Assembly: GCF_001667945.1 (NCBI RefSeq)
Contig: NZ_LZJK01000167.1
Span: 1-32,784, forward strand
Direction: 5' to 3'
Source: Mycolicibacter sinensis
GTDB lineage: Bacteria > Actinomycetota > Actinomycetes > Mycobacteriales > Mycobacteriaceae
Length of the DNA stretch: 32,784 nucleotides
Positions 16,354 through 24,519 of the stretch are shown here, one piece after another (the stretch's first letter is position 1; each line of letters opens with the position of its first letter). A program made the position numbers and the translations under genes. The notes beneath the pieces were generated by a model that saw only the letters and a program-made list of their open reading frames with translations, was not told the origin of the DNA and did no database searches.

Positions 16354-18273
16354 ATGTTTGTTCAGCGTCGCGGGGGGATGGCCCATCGATCAGGTCGGGG
16401 ACGCCCTCGGCGCACGTTGGTCGCCGGCAGCGCCGCCGCAGCCTTTCTGGCCGTGGGGATGACGCCGCTGGCCGGCGCGCCCGCGGCGCACGCCGACCTG
16501 GACGGCCTCGATGCGCTATTCGAGCTCCTCAACACCGATCTGTTCGGGACGGCTTCCGGCGACATCAGCTTCCTCAACGGCGATGACGCCATGGCCGTCT
16601 TCACCCACCTGCACACCGACCTGGAAGCCTGGCTGGCCGACACCGACAACGCGGCCCTGATCGCCGGTATCAACCAGCCGTGGGTGGACCTGTTCGGCCG
16701 CAACCTGATCGGCAACGGCGACGCCGGCTGGGAGGGAACCAACGATGCACCACTGGCGTGGCTGGGCCTCGGCAATCTCCACGATGGCGGATTGCTCTTC
16801 GGTGACGGCGCGGCCGGCGGAGTGGATGACAACGGGAACGGCCTCGCGGGCGGCGCCGCCGGCTTGTTCGGCTACGGCGGTACCGGTGGCGACGGCGACG
16901 ACGGCGGCAACGGCGGTGCAGGTGGCGCCGGCGGTTGGCTGTTCGGCAACGGCGGCAACGGCGGTGCGGGTGCTGACGCAACCGATCCGGGCGAGAGCGG
17001 CGGCAACGGCGGTGCCGGCGGTATGGGGGGCATGCTCTACGGCAACGGCGGCGCGGGCGGCGCCGGCGGCGACGGCATGAGGGGCGCCGACGGCATCAGC
17101 TACGGCGACGAATACAACACCCCGGTCAATTACGGCAAGGCCGGCGGCGACGGCACCGACGGTGGCGCCGGTGGAAACGGTGGCGCCGGCGGTGCCAGTG
17201 GCCTCGTGGACGGCACCGGCGGTAACGGCGGTCACGGCGGCAATGGCGCCGCCGGCGGCGATGGCGGCAACGGCGCCTGGGGTGCTGACGGGCGGACGCA
17301 GCCGCCTGGTCATCCGCCGATCCCGCACCCGAGCGGTCCCGCCGCCCAGGCCGGCGGGCACGGCGGCAGCGGCGGCACCGGTGGCGCCGCCGGCAACGGT
17401 GGTGCCGCCGGCTCCTCACTCATCGGCCACGCCGGCAACGCGGGCGACGCCGGCAATGCGGGCGACGGGGGCAACGGGGGCGACGGCGGACGTGGCGGCT
17501 GGGGCCAGGACACCGCCCTGCAGAACGGCGGCGCCGGCGGCGTCGGCGGCAGCGGAGGCAACGGCGGTGCCGGTGGCAGCGGTGCCCACGCCACCAATGG
17601 CGGCAACGCCGGCGACGGCGGTACCGGCGGGCACGGGGGCCACGGCAGTTCCGGCAATAACGCCGAGAAGACCGCCGGAGCACAAGGCGGCGTCGGGGGC
17701 CTCGGCGGTCATGGCGGCGTCGGGGGCAACGGCGGCGTCGGCGACAATCCGACCGACGGCGGTGCCGGCGGAAACGGCGGGACCGGTGGTGAGGGCGGAA
17801 CCGCGGGTGTCTCCGCACAGGGCGCCACCGGTGCGGCCACCAACGGCACTACCGGCGCCAAGGGCGGCGACGGCGGCAACGCCGGCGAAGGGGGGACCGG
17901 GAACAGCACTGCCGGCACCGGCACCGGCAACGGTGCCCACCGGGGCGCCAACGGCACCGGCGGCGACGGTGGCCAGGGCGGCACCGGAGGCCAGGCCACC
18001 CCGCAGTCCCCAGACCCCACCGGCGGCAGCGGCGGAACCGGCGGAACCGGCGGCAACGGCGGCAAGGGCGTTGGCGGCGTCGGCGGGGGCAACGGCGGCC
18101 AAGGCGGTGACGGTGGCTACGGCGGGAACGGCGCCCAGCAGCAGGGGGCCGGCGGCAACGGCGGCAACGGCGGCAACGGAACCGACGGCGGCGTGGGCGG
18201 TGCTGCGGGCGTGGGCAGCACCCACGGCACGCCGCCCGGGCAGCCCGGCCAACCCGGCATACCGGCGCCCTAG
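16354..18273 (+). CDS. Secreted PGRS protein 2 (no PE domain)
   Basis: The 639-residue protein opens with an arginine-rich region and a signal peptide ending AHA at 45-47 before DLDG. RPRRTLVAG at 17-25 resembles a Tat signal (RR, one residue, then two hydrophobic residues), so folded export is possible. Residues 48-113 are non-repetitive and acidic. FGRNLIGNGDAGW (114 on) resembles the GRPLIGNGANG linker of PE_PGRS proteins, though no PE domain precedes it. The rest is classical GGAGGNGG sequence, with a proline-rich tail ending PGQPGIPAP. It lacks both the glycine run and the second repeat type of its two neighbours. The ATG at 16354 is preferred because GGGGGAGGG lies just upstream; a TTG at 16339 would put that site inside the gene. 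Function unknown; surface exposure expected. Confidence 0.88.
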   Translation: MFVQRRGGMAHRSGRGRPRRTLVAGSAAAAFLAVGMTPLAGAPAAHADLDGLDALFELLNTDLFGTASGDISFLNGDDAMAVFTHLHTDLEAWLADTDNAALIAGINQPWVDLFGRNLIGNGDAGWEGTNDAPLAWLGLGNLHDGGLLFGDGAAGGVDDNGNGLAGGAAGLFGYGGTGGDGDDGGNGGAGGAGGWLFGNGGNGGAGADATDPGESGGNGGAGGMGGMLYGNGGAGGAGGDGMRGADGISYGDEYNTPVNYGKAGGDGTDGGAGGNGGAGGASGLVDGTGGNGGHGGNGAAGGDGGNGAWGADGRTQPPGHPPIPHPSGPAAQAGGHGGSGGTGGAAGNGGAAGSSLIGHAGNAGDAGNAGDGGNGGDGGRGGWGQDTALQNGGAGGVGGSGGNGGAGGSGAHATNGGNAGDGGTGGHGGHGSSGNNAEKTAGAQGGVGGLGGHGGVGGNGGVGDNPTDGGAGGNGGTGGEGGTAGVSAQGATGAATNGTTGAKGGDGGNAGEGGTGNSTAGTGTGNGAHRGANGTGGDGGQGGTGGQATPQSPDPTGGSGGTGGTGGNGGKGVGGVGGGNGGQGGDGGYGGNGAQQQGAGGNGGNGGNGTDGGVGGAAGVGSTHGTPPGQPGQPGIPAP

Positions 18274-18285
18274 GCAGACCTCGCG

Positions 18286-18322
18286 ACGGTCCCCTGCCCC
18301 ACGAGGGGTGGCAGGGGACCGT
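18286..18322 (+). terminator. Hairpin terminator after PGRS gene 2
   Basis: ACGGTCCCCTGCC (18286-18298) pairs perfectly with GGCAGGGGACCGT (18310-18322), giving a 13-bp stem and an 11-base loop, 12 bases after the stop codon. Confidence 0.85.
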
Positions 18323-18779
18323 TGCCGTTCGGCCTGACCTCATGGCAGGTCAGCGATGTCCCGCAAATGCGGAACGTTAACTATCTCGCCGGCAACTCAC
18401 GGAACGACGTCGTGGCCCCGCCGCCGCGCGACCAGCCGCGCGGCGGGATCGCCGTGCTGGAGAAGTCCGCCGGCAGTAAATTCGCCGGCCGCCTGACGGC
18501 GGGAGGCGGTACCCATACCGGTGGGACCGCGAAAACCGTCGCTGCCGGTGCTTTTCAGCCTGCCCTGGCGAATCAACCAACCGGTCGGCTCAGGTGGTCA
18601 GCAAAGAAAATAACCGAGCTACATAAGCGATCAATCGACTGCCTATCAGGTTTCCAAAACCCGGCGTGTGGCGCCGACTCCCAAAAAATTACCCGGCAAA
18701 TCTCGGACGATATCGCTGGTGAGAGGCCCGACCGGCAAGGCGACTGGCGCTGAAAGGGATGTTCGGATAAGGCTTCATG
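18323..18779. other. Spacer between PGRS genes 2 and 3
   Basis: No gene is supported; one open frame of 143 codons has no ribosome site and an unremarkable composition. A second hairpin is at 18421-18446 (CCGCCGCGCG and CGCGCGGCGG, loop ACCAGC). From about 18595 the sequence is clearly poorer in G and C than its surroundings, as upstream of the other two PGRS genes. Confidence 0.55.
18421..18446. terminator. Second hairpin in the PGRS 2-3 spacer
   Basis: A perfect 10-bp GC stem with a 6-base loop and no T-run on either strand. It could be a back-up terminator for PGRS gene 2. Confidence 0.35.
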
Positions 18780-18807
18780 TTCGACGTAGGTTCTGTTACC
18801 TTAAGTC
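18780..18807 (+). promoter_or_regulatory. Possible promoter of PGRS gene 3
   Basis: TTCGAC (18780-18785) and TAAGTC (18802-18807) are 16 bases apart and end 62 bases before the start codon, resembling the spacing of the other two PGRS promoters, but both hexamers are poorer matches. Confidence 0.35.
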
Positions 18808-18868
18808 GAAATAAGTCTTTTGCATCTCCGTCAACTGCTCGTAGGACCCCCCGCCTCAAGGAGAAATC

Positions 18869-21800
18869 ATGTCGACGAAGAATTACTTCGGGAAGAACAA
18901 GCGCCGGGCCGGCCGCGCGCTGGGCGCCACAAGTGCGGTCGGAGCTTTCCTCGCCTTCGGGATGACGCCGCTGACGGCCGCGCCGGCGCGCGCCGACGGG
19001 TTCGACGAGATGTTCGACGCCTTGTTCGGCCAGGCATCGACGTGGTTCGACTCCTCGGCGCTGGAATCGTCAGTCACCGACTGGAGCGCCCTGTTCGGTG
19101 GGGACCTGCCCGGCTCGGCGGATGGCCAGATGGTCGACCCGCTGCAGTGGCTGGATGACTTGGTCGCCAACTCGATCAACATGGTGATCTACCAGCCGCT
19201 GCACAGCCTCGGCGAGATGTTGATCAGCAGCGGGTTCACCCTCGACGGTGTCTTGGCCAACGGCGCCAACGCCTACGTCAGCTTCGGCGACGACGGCGAC
19301 CTGATCTACCACGCCGCCACCGCGGGTGGGTTCCTGTTCGGTGACGGCGGTAGCGGCAGCTTCGTCAACGCCGACGGCGACCTGATCGGCGCGGACGGCT
19401 CGGCGCTGACCGACGCTGACGGTGATGTGATCACGCTGGCCGACGTTGAGAACGGCACCTACTCGTTTGCCAACGCCAGCTCGATCGACCTCGACGGTGG
19501 TGCCGCCGGCATGCTCGGCGACGGTGGCGCCGGTGGCAGCGGTGACGGCCTCGGCCTGATCGGTGGTGACGGCGGCGCCGGCGGTTGGTTGTTGGGTAAC
19601 GGCGGCAACGGCGGCGCGGGCGCGTTCGGCGCCGACGGGGTGGCCGCGGTCGGCGGGGCCGGCCTGGCCGGCGGTAATGGTGGTACCGGTGGCTTCCTGT
19701 TCGGCAACGGCGGCAATGGCGGCACCGGTGGTGCCGGCGGTAACGGTGCCGCCGGGACGAACGGCGACCGCGGCCTGGACGGCTTGAGCTTCCCGGGCAG
19801 TGGTGACGGCGCGGCCGGCGTCAACGGCACCGACGGCACCGACGGTGGGGATGGCTTCGCCGGTGGTGCCGGTGGTGTCGGTGGTAACGGCGGCGCGGCC
19901 GGTCTGTTCGGCACGTCCGGTGCCGGTGGTACCGGTGGCGCCGGTGGTAACGGTGGCGTCGGCGGCAACGGTGGTGACGGCGGTACCGGCGGCGACGGCA
20001 ACGACAACACCCAGCCGGTGGGCGGCGGCACCGCCGACCTCATCCGCGCGGCCGCGGACCCGACCGGTCCCGGCGGAGACGGCGGTGCGGGCGGCAACGG
20101 CGGCAACGCCGGATCCGGTGGCGCCGGGGGCGTGGGCGGCGCCGGCGGTAACGGTGGCGCCGGTGGTTTCTTCGGTATTCACACCGCGGGTGCGGCGGGC
20201 AACGGCGGTGCCGGTGGTGCCGGTGGCGGTTCCGGTCTGGCCGGCAACGGCGGCGACGGAGGCAATGGCGGTTCCGGCGGTGGTGCCGGGGCGGCCGGTA
20301 CCGCCGGAGTGGCGGCCCGCGCCGACGCGGCCCCGACCGGCTTGGTCGGCGGCGGCAACGGCGGTGCCGGCGGTAACGGCGGCAACCTCGGCACGGTCGG
20401 TGCCGGCGGTAAGGGTGGCGCGGCCGGCTCCGCCGCCGGGCTGCTCTTCAGCGGTACGCCGGGCAACGCGGGCGCCGACGGTGCCGACGGCACGCTGCCG
20501 GCCACGGTCTCGGGCAACGGCGGCAACGGCGGTACCGGTGGTGCCGGCAACGGGCTCAACGCGGACGGCACCGGGGTGGCCGGTGGTAATGGTGGCAACG
20601 GTGGCGCCGGCGGCGACCACGGCAACGGCGGTAACGGTGGTGCCGGCGGTGCCGGCTCGCAAGGTGGCGAGGGCGCGGCCGGCAGCTTCGACAATGGCGG
20701 TAACGGCGCCGGCGGCGACGGCTTCGCCGGGGGTGCCGGTGGCACGGGTGGTACCGGTGGTGCCGGAGGCTCGGTGTCGGGCAACGGCGGTAACGGTGGC
20801 GCCGGCGGTGTTGGCGGCATCGGCGGCACCGGTGGTACCGGTGCCGACTCGACAGACCCGACGGTGGCCGGCGGAGCCGGTGGCAACGCCGGTAATGGCG
20901 GCGTAGGCGGCGCCGGCGGCAACGGCGGTAATGCGACCAACGGCAACGGCGGCAACGGTGGCGACACCGGCAACGGCGGCAAGGGTGGTGTCGGCGGTGC
21001 CGGTGGCAAGGGCGCCAACGGGGCGACCGACAACACCCTGTCCAACCCGCTTGGCGCCGGTGGCGTCGGCGGCAACGGCGGCGACGGCGGCGCGGCCGGT
21101 GCGGTGGTCGGCCAGGGCGGCACCGGCGGTGGCGACGGCCACACCAACGGGTCCGACGGAAACCTCGGCCGGCTCGGTGATGGCGGTGACGGCGGCGCCG
21201 GTGGTGTCGGCGGAAACGCGGCCACCGACGCCGAGGGCAACTTCATCGGCAACGGCTTGAGCCCGGCGCACGACAACGCGACCGGGGTGGGCGGCTCCGG
21301 TGGTAACGGCGGCAGCGGCGGCTCCGGCTACGCGGCCGGCACCGGCGGCGCCGGTGGTGCCGGTGGCCAAGGCGTCTACGGCGGCACCGGTGGCAACGGC
21401 GGTACCGGTGGCGCGGTGACTTCGAAGGCCGACGGCGGCAACGGCATCGGCGGCAACGGTGGTACCGGTGGCGCCGGTGGTGACGGCTCCGGCCACGGCG
21501 GCTACGGCGGCCAGGGTGGTGCCGGTGCCAATGCGACCGGCGACGACACCGCCGGCAACGGTGGTGACGGTGGCGCCGGTGGTAACACCACCGGTGCTGC
21601 GGACCAGGAATCCAGCCCGGACGCCACCTTCGCCGGCGGCCACGGCGGTAACGGCGGCGTCGGTGGTTCCTCGGAGAACGGCGCGGCCGGCTCCGGCGGT
21701 AAGGGCGGCCACGGCGGCACCGGCGCACCCGCCGGTGACGACGCGAACAACCCGGTGTTGAGCACCGGCGGCTCCGGCGGCACCGGCGGTAACGGTGGCG

Positions 21801-24346
21801 CAACGGTCAACGGCACCGCCGGCGACGGTGGCACCGGTGGCGACGGCGGCACCGGCAGCTTCACCGGTGGCCACGGCGGCGCCGGTGGCAACGGTGGCGC
21901 GGTGGTCGTGGACAGCGACGGCAACGCCGGAACTGGCACCGCCGGTAACGGCGGCGACGGTGGTGCCGGCGCCAACGGCGGCGCCATCAACGGCGGCGAC
22001 GACAGCAACACCGTGACCGGCGGCACCGGCGGCAACGGCGGCACCGGTGCTGCCGCTGACGGCACAACCGCCGGCCAGGGCGGTGGCGGCGGTGGTGGCG
22101 GCGGTGGCGCCATCATCCAGCAGACCAACGGTGGGACCGTCACCAACAGCACCGCGACCGGCGGCAACGGTGGCGACGGTGGCGCGGGCAGCCTGACGGG
22201 CGTCGGCGGTCAGGGCGGCACCGGTGGCTACGCCGGCATCCAGGCCGACGGCGACGGCAGCACCATCGACGGCGCCAACGTCGCCGGCGGTAACGCCACC
22301 AACGGCGGCGCCAACGGTGTGAACGGCCAGGACGGCGCCAACAACACGCTGATCAACAACGGTGGCGGTGCCGTCTCCGACGTCGCCGTTCAAAGCGGCC
22401 AGAACGTCGGCGATCACGTCGGCGGCGGCGCCACAGTCAACGTCGGTAACGGCGGCAGCATCTCGCACAGCTCGGTGACCGGTGGTGACGCCAGCGCAAC
22501 CGCCGACGGTGGCGCAGCAAGCCTGACCGCCACCGGCGCCGGCAGCGCGATCACCAACAGCCACGCAACCGGCGGCAACGCCGGCGTCGGCACCACCGGT
22601 GGCAACGGCGGCGCTGGTGGCACGGCCGCCATCACGGCCGCCGACGGCGCCGTCATCGACCAGGCCACCGTCACCGGCGGCGTCGGCGGCGCGGGCAGCA
22701 ACTCCGGCACCGGCGGTAGCGGCGGTGCGGCTGCGGCCGAAGCCCACGGGGCCGGCAGCACCATCACCGGGACGGCCACCGGCGGCGCCGGCGGCACCGG
22801 CGACGGCACCGGCAGCATCGGCGGCGACGGCGGCGCCGGCTACCTGGTGGTCGACCAGGCCGGCGGCACCATCGGCAACGGCGGCGACCCCGCCAGCGCC
22901 ACCGCCGTCGGCGGCACCGGTGGCGCCGCCACCAACGGCGGCCACGGCGGTACGGCCGGCTTCGGTGAACTCGAGGCCGGTCAGGACGCCGGCGCGACCG
23001 GCACCGGCGGCACCTCGTACGGCACTGCCACCGGCGGTGACGGCGGCAGCGCCGACGGCGCGGGCAGCACCGGTGGTCACGGCGGCAACGGCGACATTCA
23101 GAGCGCTCGCGCCGAGGGCGGCGGCAGTGGCGGCACCTCGCACGGCACCGCCCACGGCGGTAACGGCGGCAACGCCACCGGCGGCGGCACCGGCGGCAAC
23201 GGCAGCTACGGCAGCATCCTGTCCGGCGGCAACGGCGCCGAGGCGTCGGGCACCGCTCACGGCGGTAGCGGCGGCGACGGGCTCGCCGGCGGCACCGGCG
23301 GCAACGGAATGGGTGGCCAGATCAACGTCTTCGGCGACAACGCGACCGGGACCGACAACACCGCGCAGGGCGGCAACGGCGGCGACGGAACCGGCGAGGG
23401 CAGTGTCGGCGGTAACGGCGCGATCGGCTACGTCAATGCGAACGCGGGTAGCTCGATCACCGGTACCGAGGTCACCGGCGGCGACGGCGGCGCCGGCGTC
23501 AACGGCGGAACCGGCGGCACGGGCGGCGAGGCCATTGCTTCGGCGACCGGTGCGGACAGCACCATCACCGGTAGCGCTACCGGCGGCACCGGTGGTCTCG
23601 GTGACAACGGCACCGGTGGCGACGGCGGCGCGGGCTACCTGGTCGTCGACAATGCCGGCGGATCGATCGGCGGCGGCGGGAACGACGCGGTGGCCCAGGG
23701 CGGCAACGGCGGCTCCGGTACCAACGGTGGCGTCGGCGGCAAAGGCGGCTGGGGCGAGTTGGAGTCCGGCGAACTCGGGCAGGCCAGTGCTGCGGGCGGC
23801 AACTCCTACGGCACCTCCACCGGCGGTGACGGCGGTAACGCCAGCGGCGCGGGCAGTCACGGCGGTAACGGTGGAAGCTCGGATATCCAGAGCTCCAAGG
23901 TGACCGGATCGCTGGGTGGTCCCGGCGGCACCGCCAGCGGCACCGCGCACGGCGGTAACGGCGGCAACGCCACGACCGATGCCGACGGTAACGCCGGCAC
24001 CGGCGGCAACGGCGGCAAGGCCAGCATCGCCACCGGCGGTGACTCGGACAACCTGGCCAACGGAACGTCGACCGGCGGTAACGGTGGTGACGGCCTGGAC
24101 GGCGGCGCCGGCGGTCTCGGCGGGTCGAGCCGGCTCGACGCCTTCGGCAACAACGGCGCCGACCCCGCCGTCCCCTCCACGGCCACCAACGGCACCGCCA
24201 CCGGCGGCCACGGCGGCACTGGCACCGGGGTCGGCAACACCGGCGGCAACGGCACCGACGGCAACATCGTCAACACCGGCGGCACCCAGACGAACGGCAC
24301 GGTCGCGAGCGGTGACAACGGCGCGAACAGCCCGGCCACGCCGTAG
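18869..24346 (+). CDS. Secreted giant PGRS protein 3 (no PE domain)
   Basis: The 1825-residue protein begins with KNKRRAGRAL and a signal peptide whose core SAVGAFLAFGMTPL nearly repeats that of PGRS protein 1; cleavage is expected after ARA at 40-42. Residues 43-155 are non-repetitive. A stretch at about 165-205 rich in Asp and Gly (NADGDLIGADG, TDADGDVITLADV) interrupts the start of the repeats. Classical PGRS then runs to about 1070. Ten glycines (1071-1080) mark the switch to the second repeat type, as in PGRS protein 1. Two modules of about 230 residues lie near 22645-23330 and 23455-24150, closely matching those of protein 1 (for example GGAGYLVVD, GDIQSARAEGG). AAGGAGA at 18858-18864 fixes the ATG at 18869. 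Expected to be exported; role unknown. Confidence 0.9.
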   Translation: MSTKNYFGKNKRRAGRALGATSAVGAFLAFGMTPLTAAPARADGFDEMFDALFGQASTWFDSSALESSVTDWSALFGGDLPGSADGQMVDPLQWLDDLVANSINMVIYQPLHSLGEMLISSGFTLDGVLANGANAYVSFGDDGDLIYHAATAGGFLFGDGGSGSFVNADGDLIGADGSALTDADGDVITLADVENGTYSFANASSIDLDGGAAGMLGDGGAGGSGDGLGLIGGDGGAGGWLLGNGGNGGAGAFGADGVAAVGGAGLAGGNGGTGGFLFGNGGNGGTGGAGGNGAAGTNGDRGLDGLSFPGSGDGAAGVNGTDGTDGGDGFAGGAGGVGGNGGAAGLFGTSGAGGTGGAGGNGGVGGNGGDGGTGGDGNDNTQPVGGGTADLIRAAADPTGPGGDGGAGGNGGNAGSGGAGGVGGAGGNGGAGGFFGIHTAGAAGNGGAGGAGGGSGLAGNGGDGGNGGSGGGAGAAGTAGVAARADAAPTGLVGGGNGGAGGNGGNLGTVGAGGKGGAAGSAAGLLFSGTPGNAGADGADGTLPATVSGNGGNGGTGGAGNGLNADGTGVAGGNGGNGGAGGDHGNGGNGGAGGAGSQGGEGAAGSFDNGGNGAGGDGFAGGAGGTGGTGGAGGSVSGNGGNGGAGGVGGIGGTGGTGADSTDPTVAGGAGGNAGNGGVGGAGGNGGNATNGNGGNGGDTGNGGKGGVGGAGGKGANGATDNTLSNPLGAGGVGGNGGDGGAAGAVVGQGGTGGGDGHTNGSDGNLGRLGDGGDGGAGGVGGNAATDAEGNFIGNGLSPAHDNATGVGGSGGNGGSGGSGYAAGTGGAGGAGGQGVYGGTGGNGGTGGAVTSKADGGNGIGGNGGTGGAGGDGSGHGGYGGQGGAGANATGDDTAGNGGDGGAGGNTTGAADQESSPDATFAGGHGGNGGVGGSSENGAAGSGGKGGHGGTGAPAGDDANNPVLSTGGSGGTGGNGGATVNGTAGDGGTGGDGGTGSFTGGHGGAGGNGGAVVVDSDGNAGTGTAGNGGDGGAGANGGAINGGDDSNTVTGGTGGNGGTGAAADGTTAGQGGGGGGGGGGAIIQQTNGGTVTNSTATGGNGGDGGAGSLTGVGGQGGTGGYAGIQADGDGSTIDGANVAGGNATNGGANGVNGQDGANNTLINNGGGAVSDVAVQSGQNVGDHVGGGATVNVGNGGSISHSSVTGGDASATADGGAASLTATGAGSAITNSHATGGNAGVGTTGGNGGAGGTAAITAADGAVIDQATVTGGVGGAGSNSGTGGSGGAAAAEAHGAGSTITGTATGGAGGTGDGTGSIGGDGGAGYLVVDQAGGTIGNGGDPASATAVGGTGGAATNGGHGGTAGFGELEAGQDAGATGTGGTSYGTATGGDGGSADGAGSTGGHGGNGDIQSARAEGGGSGGTSHGTAHGGNGGNATGGGTGGNGSYGSILSGGNGAEASGTAHGGSGGDGLAGGTGGNGMGGQINVFGDNATGTDNTAQGGNGGDGTGEGSVGGNGAIGYVNANAGSSITGTEVTGGDGGAGVNGGTGGTGGEAIASATGADSTITGSATGGTGGLGDNGTGGDGGAGYLVVDNAGGSIGGGGNDAVAQGGNGGSGTNGGVGGKGGWGELESGELGQASAAGGNSYGTSTGGDGGNASGAGSHGGNGGSSDIQSSKVTGSLGGPGGTASGTAHGGNGGNATTDADGNAGTGGNGGKASIATGGDSDNLANGTSTGGNGGDGLDGGAGGLGGSSRLDAFGNNGADPAVPSTATNGTATGGHGGTGTGVGNTGGNGTDGNIVNTGGTQTNGTVASGDNGANSPATP

Positions 24347-24358
24347 TGGAAATCGGTA

Positions 24359-24386
24359 CCGCCCAGCGCCTTTCGGCGCTGGGCGG
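24359..24386 (+). terminator. Hairpin terminator after PGRS gene 3
   Basis: CCGCCCAGCGCC (24359-24370) and GGCGCTGGGCGG (24375-24386) form a perfect 12-bp stem with loop TTTC, 12 bases after the stop codon. Confidence 0.85.
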
Positions 24387-24459
24387 CCGATGCGAAACCG
24401 TGATGACTTCTTGACCGAACGTCGGGTGCGCGTGCGGAAAGGTTAGTTCCGGAACCGCG

Positions 24460-24483
24460 TAACCTGTTATCTGCCATAGGTTA
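24460..24483. promoter_or_regulatory. Inverted repeat upstream of the desaturase gene
   Basis: TAACCT (24460-24465) and AGGTTA (24478-24483) face each other across 12 bases, 36 bases upstream of the start codon, and GGTTA also occurs at 24441-24445. Size and position suit a dimeric repressor site; the regulator is unknown. Confidence 0.4.
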
Positions 24484-24519
24484 TCCCGTGCTCGCATCGT
24501 CGCCTATTTGAGGAGGCCC

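Noticed and set aside
18322..18753. A 143-codon frame between PGRS genes 2 and 3
   Set aside because: It starts inside the terminator hairpin of PGRS gene 2, has no ribosome site and shows no recognisable motif.
19070..24211. A 1713-codon open frame on the minus strand opposite PGRS gene 3, with similar long frames opposite PGRS gene 1
   Set aside because: Glycine codons GGC/GGT read in reverse as Ala/Thr/Val-type codons without stops, so open frames are expected by composition. The products are low-complexity Ala/Thr/Val strings with no signal peptide or ribosome site.
10222..24346. CRISPR-like short repeats
   Set aside because: The GGCGGT-type repeats are in-frame codons of PGRS proteins with variable spacing and no unique spacers.
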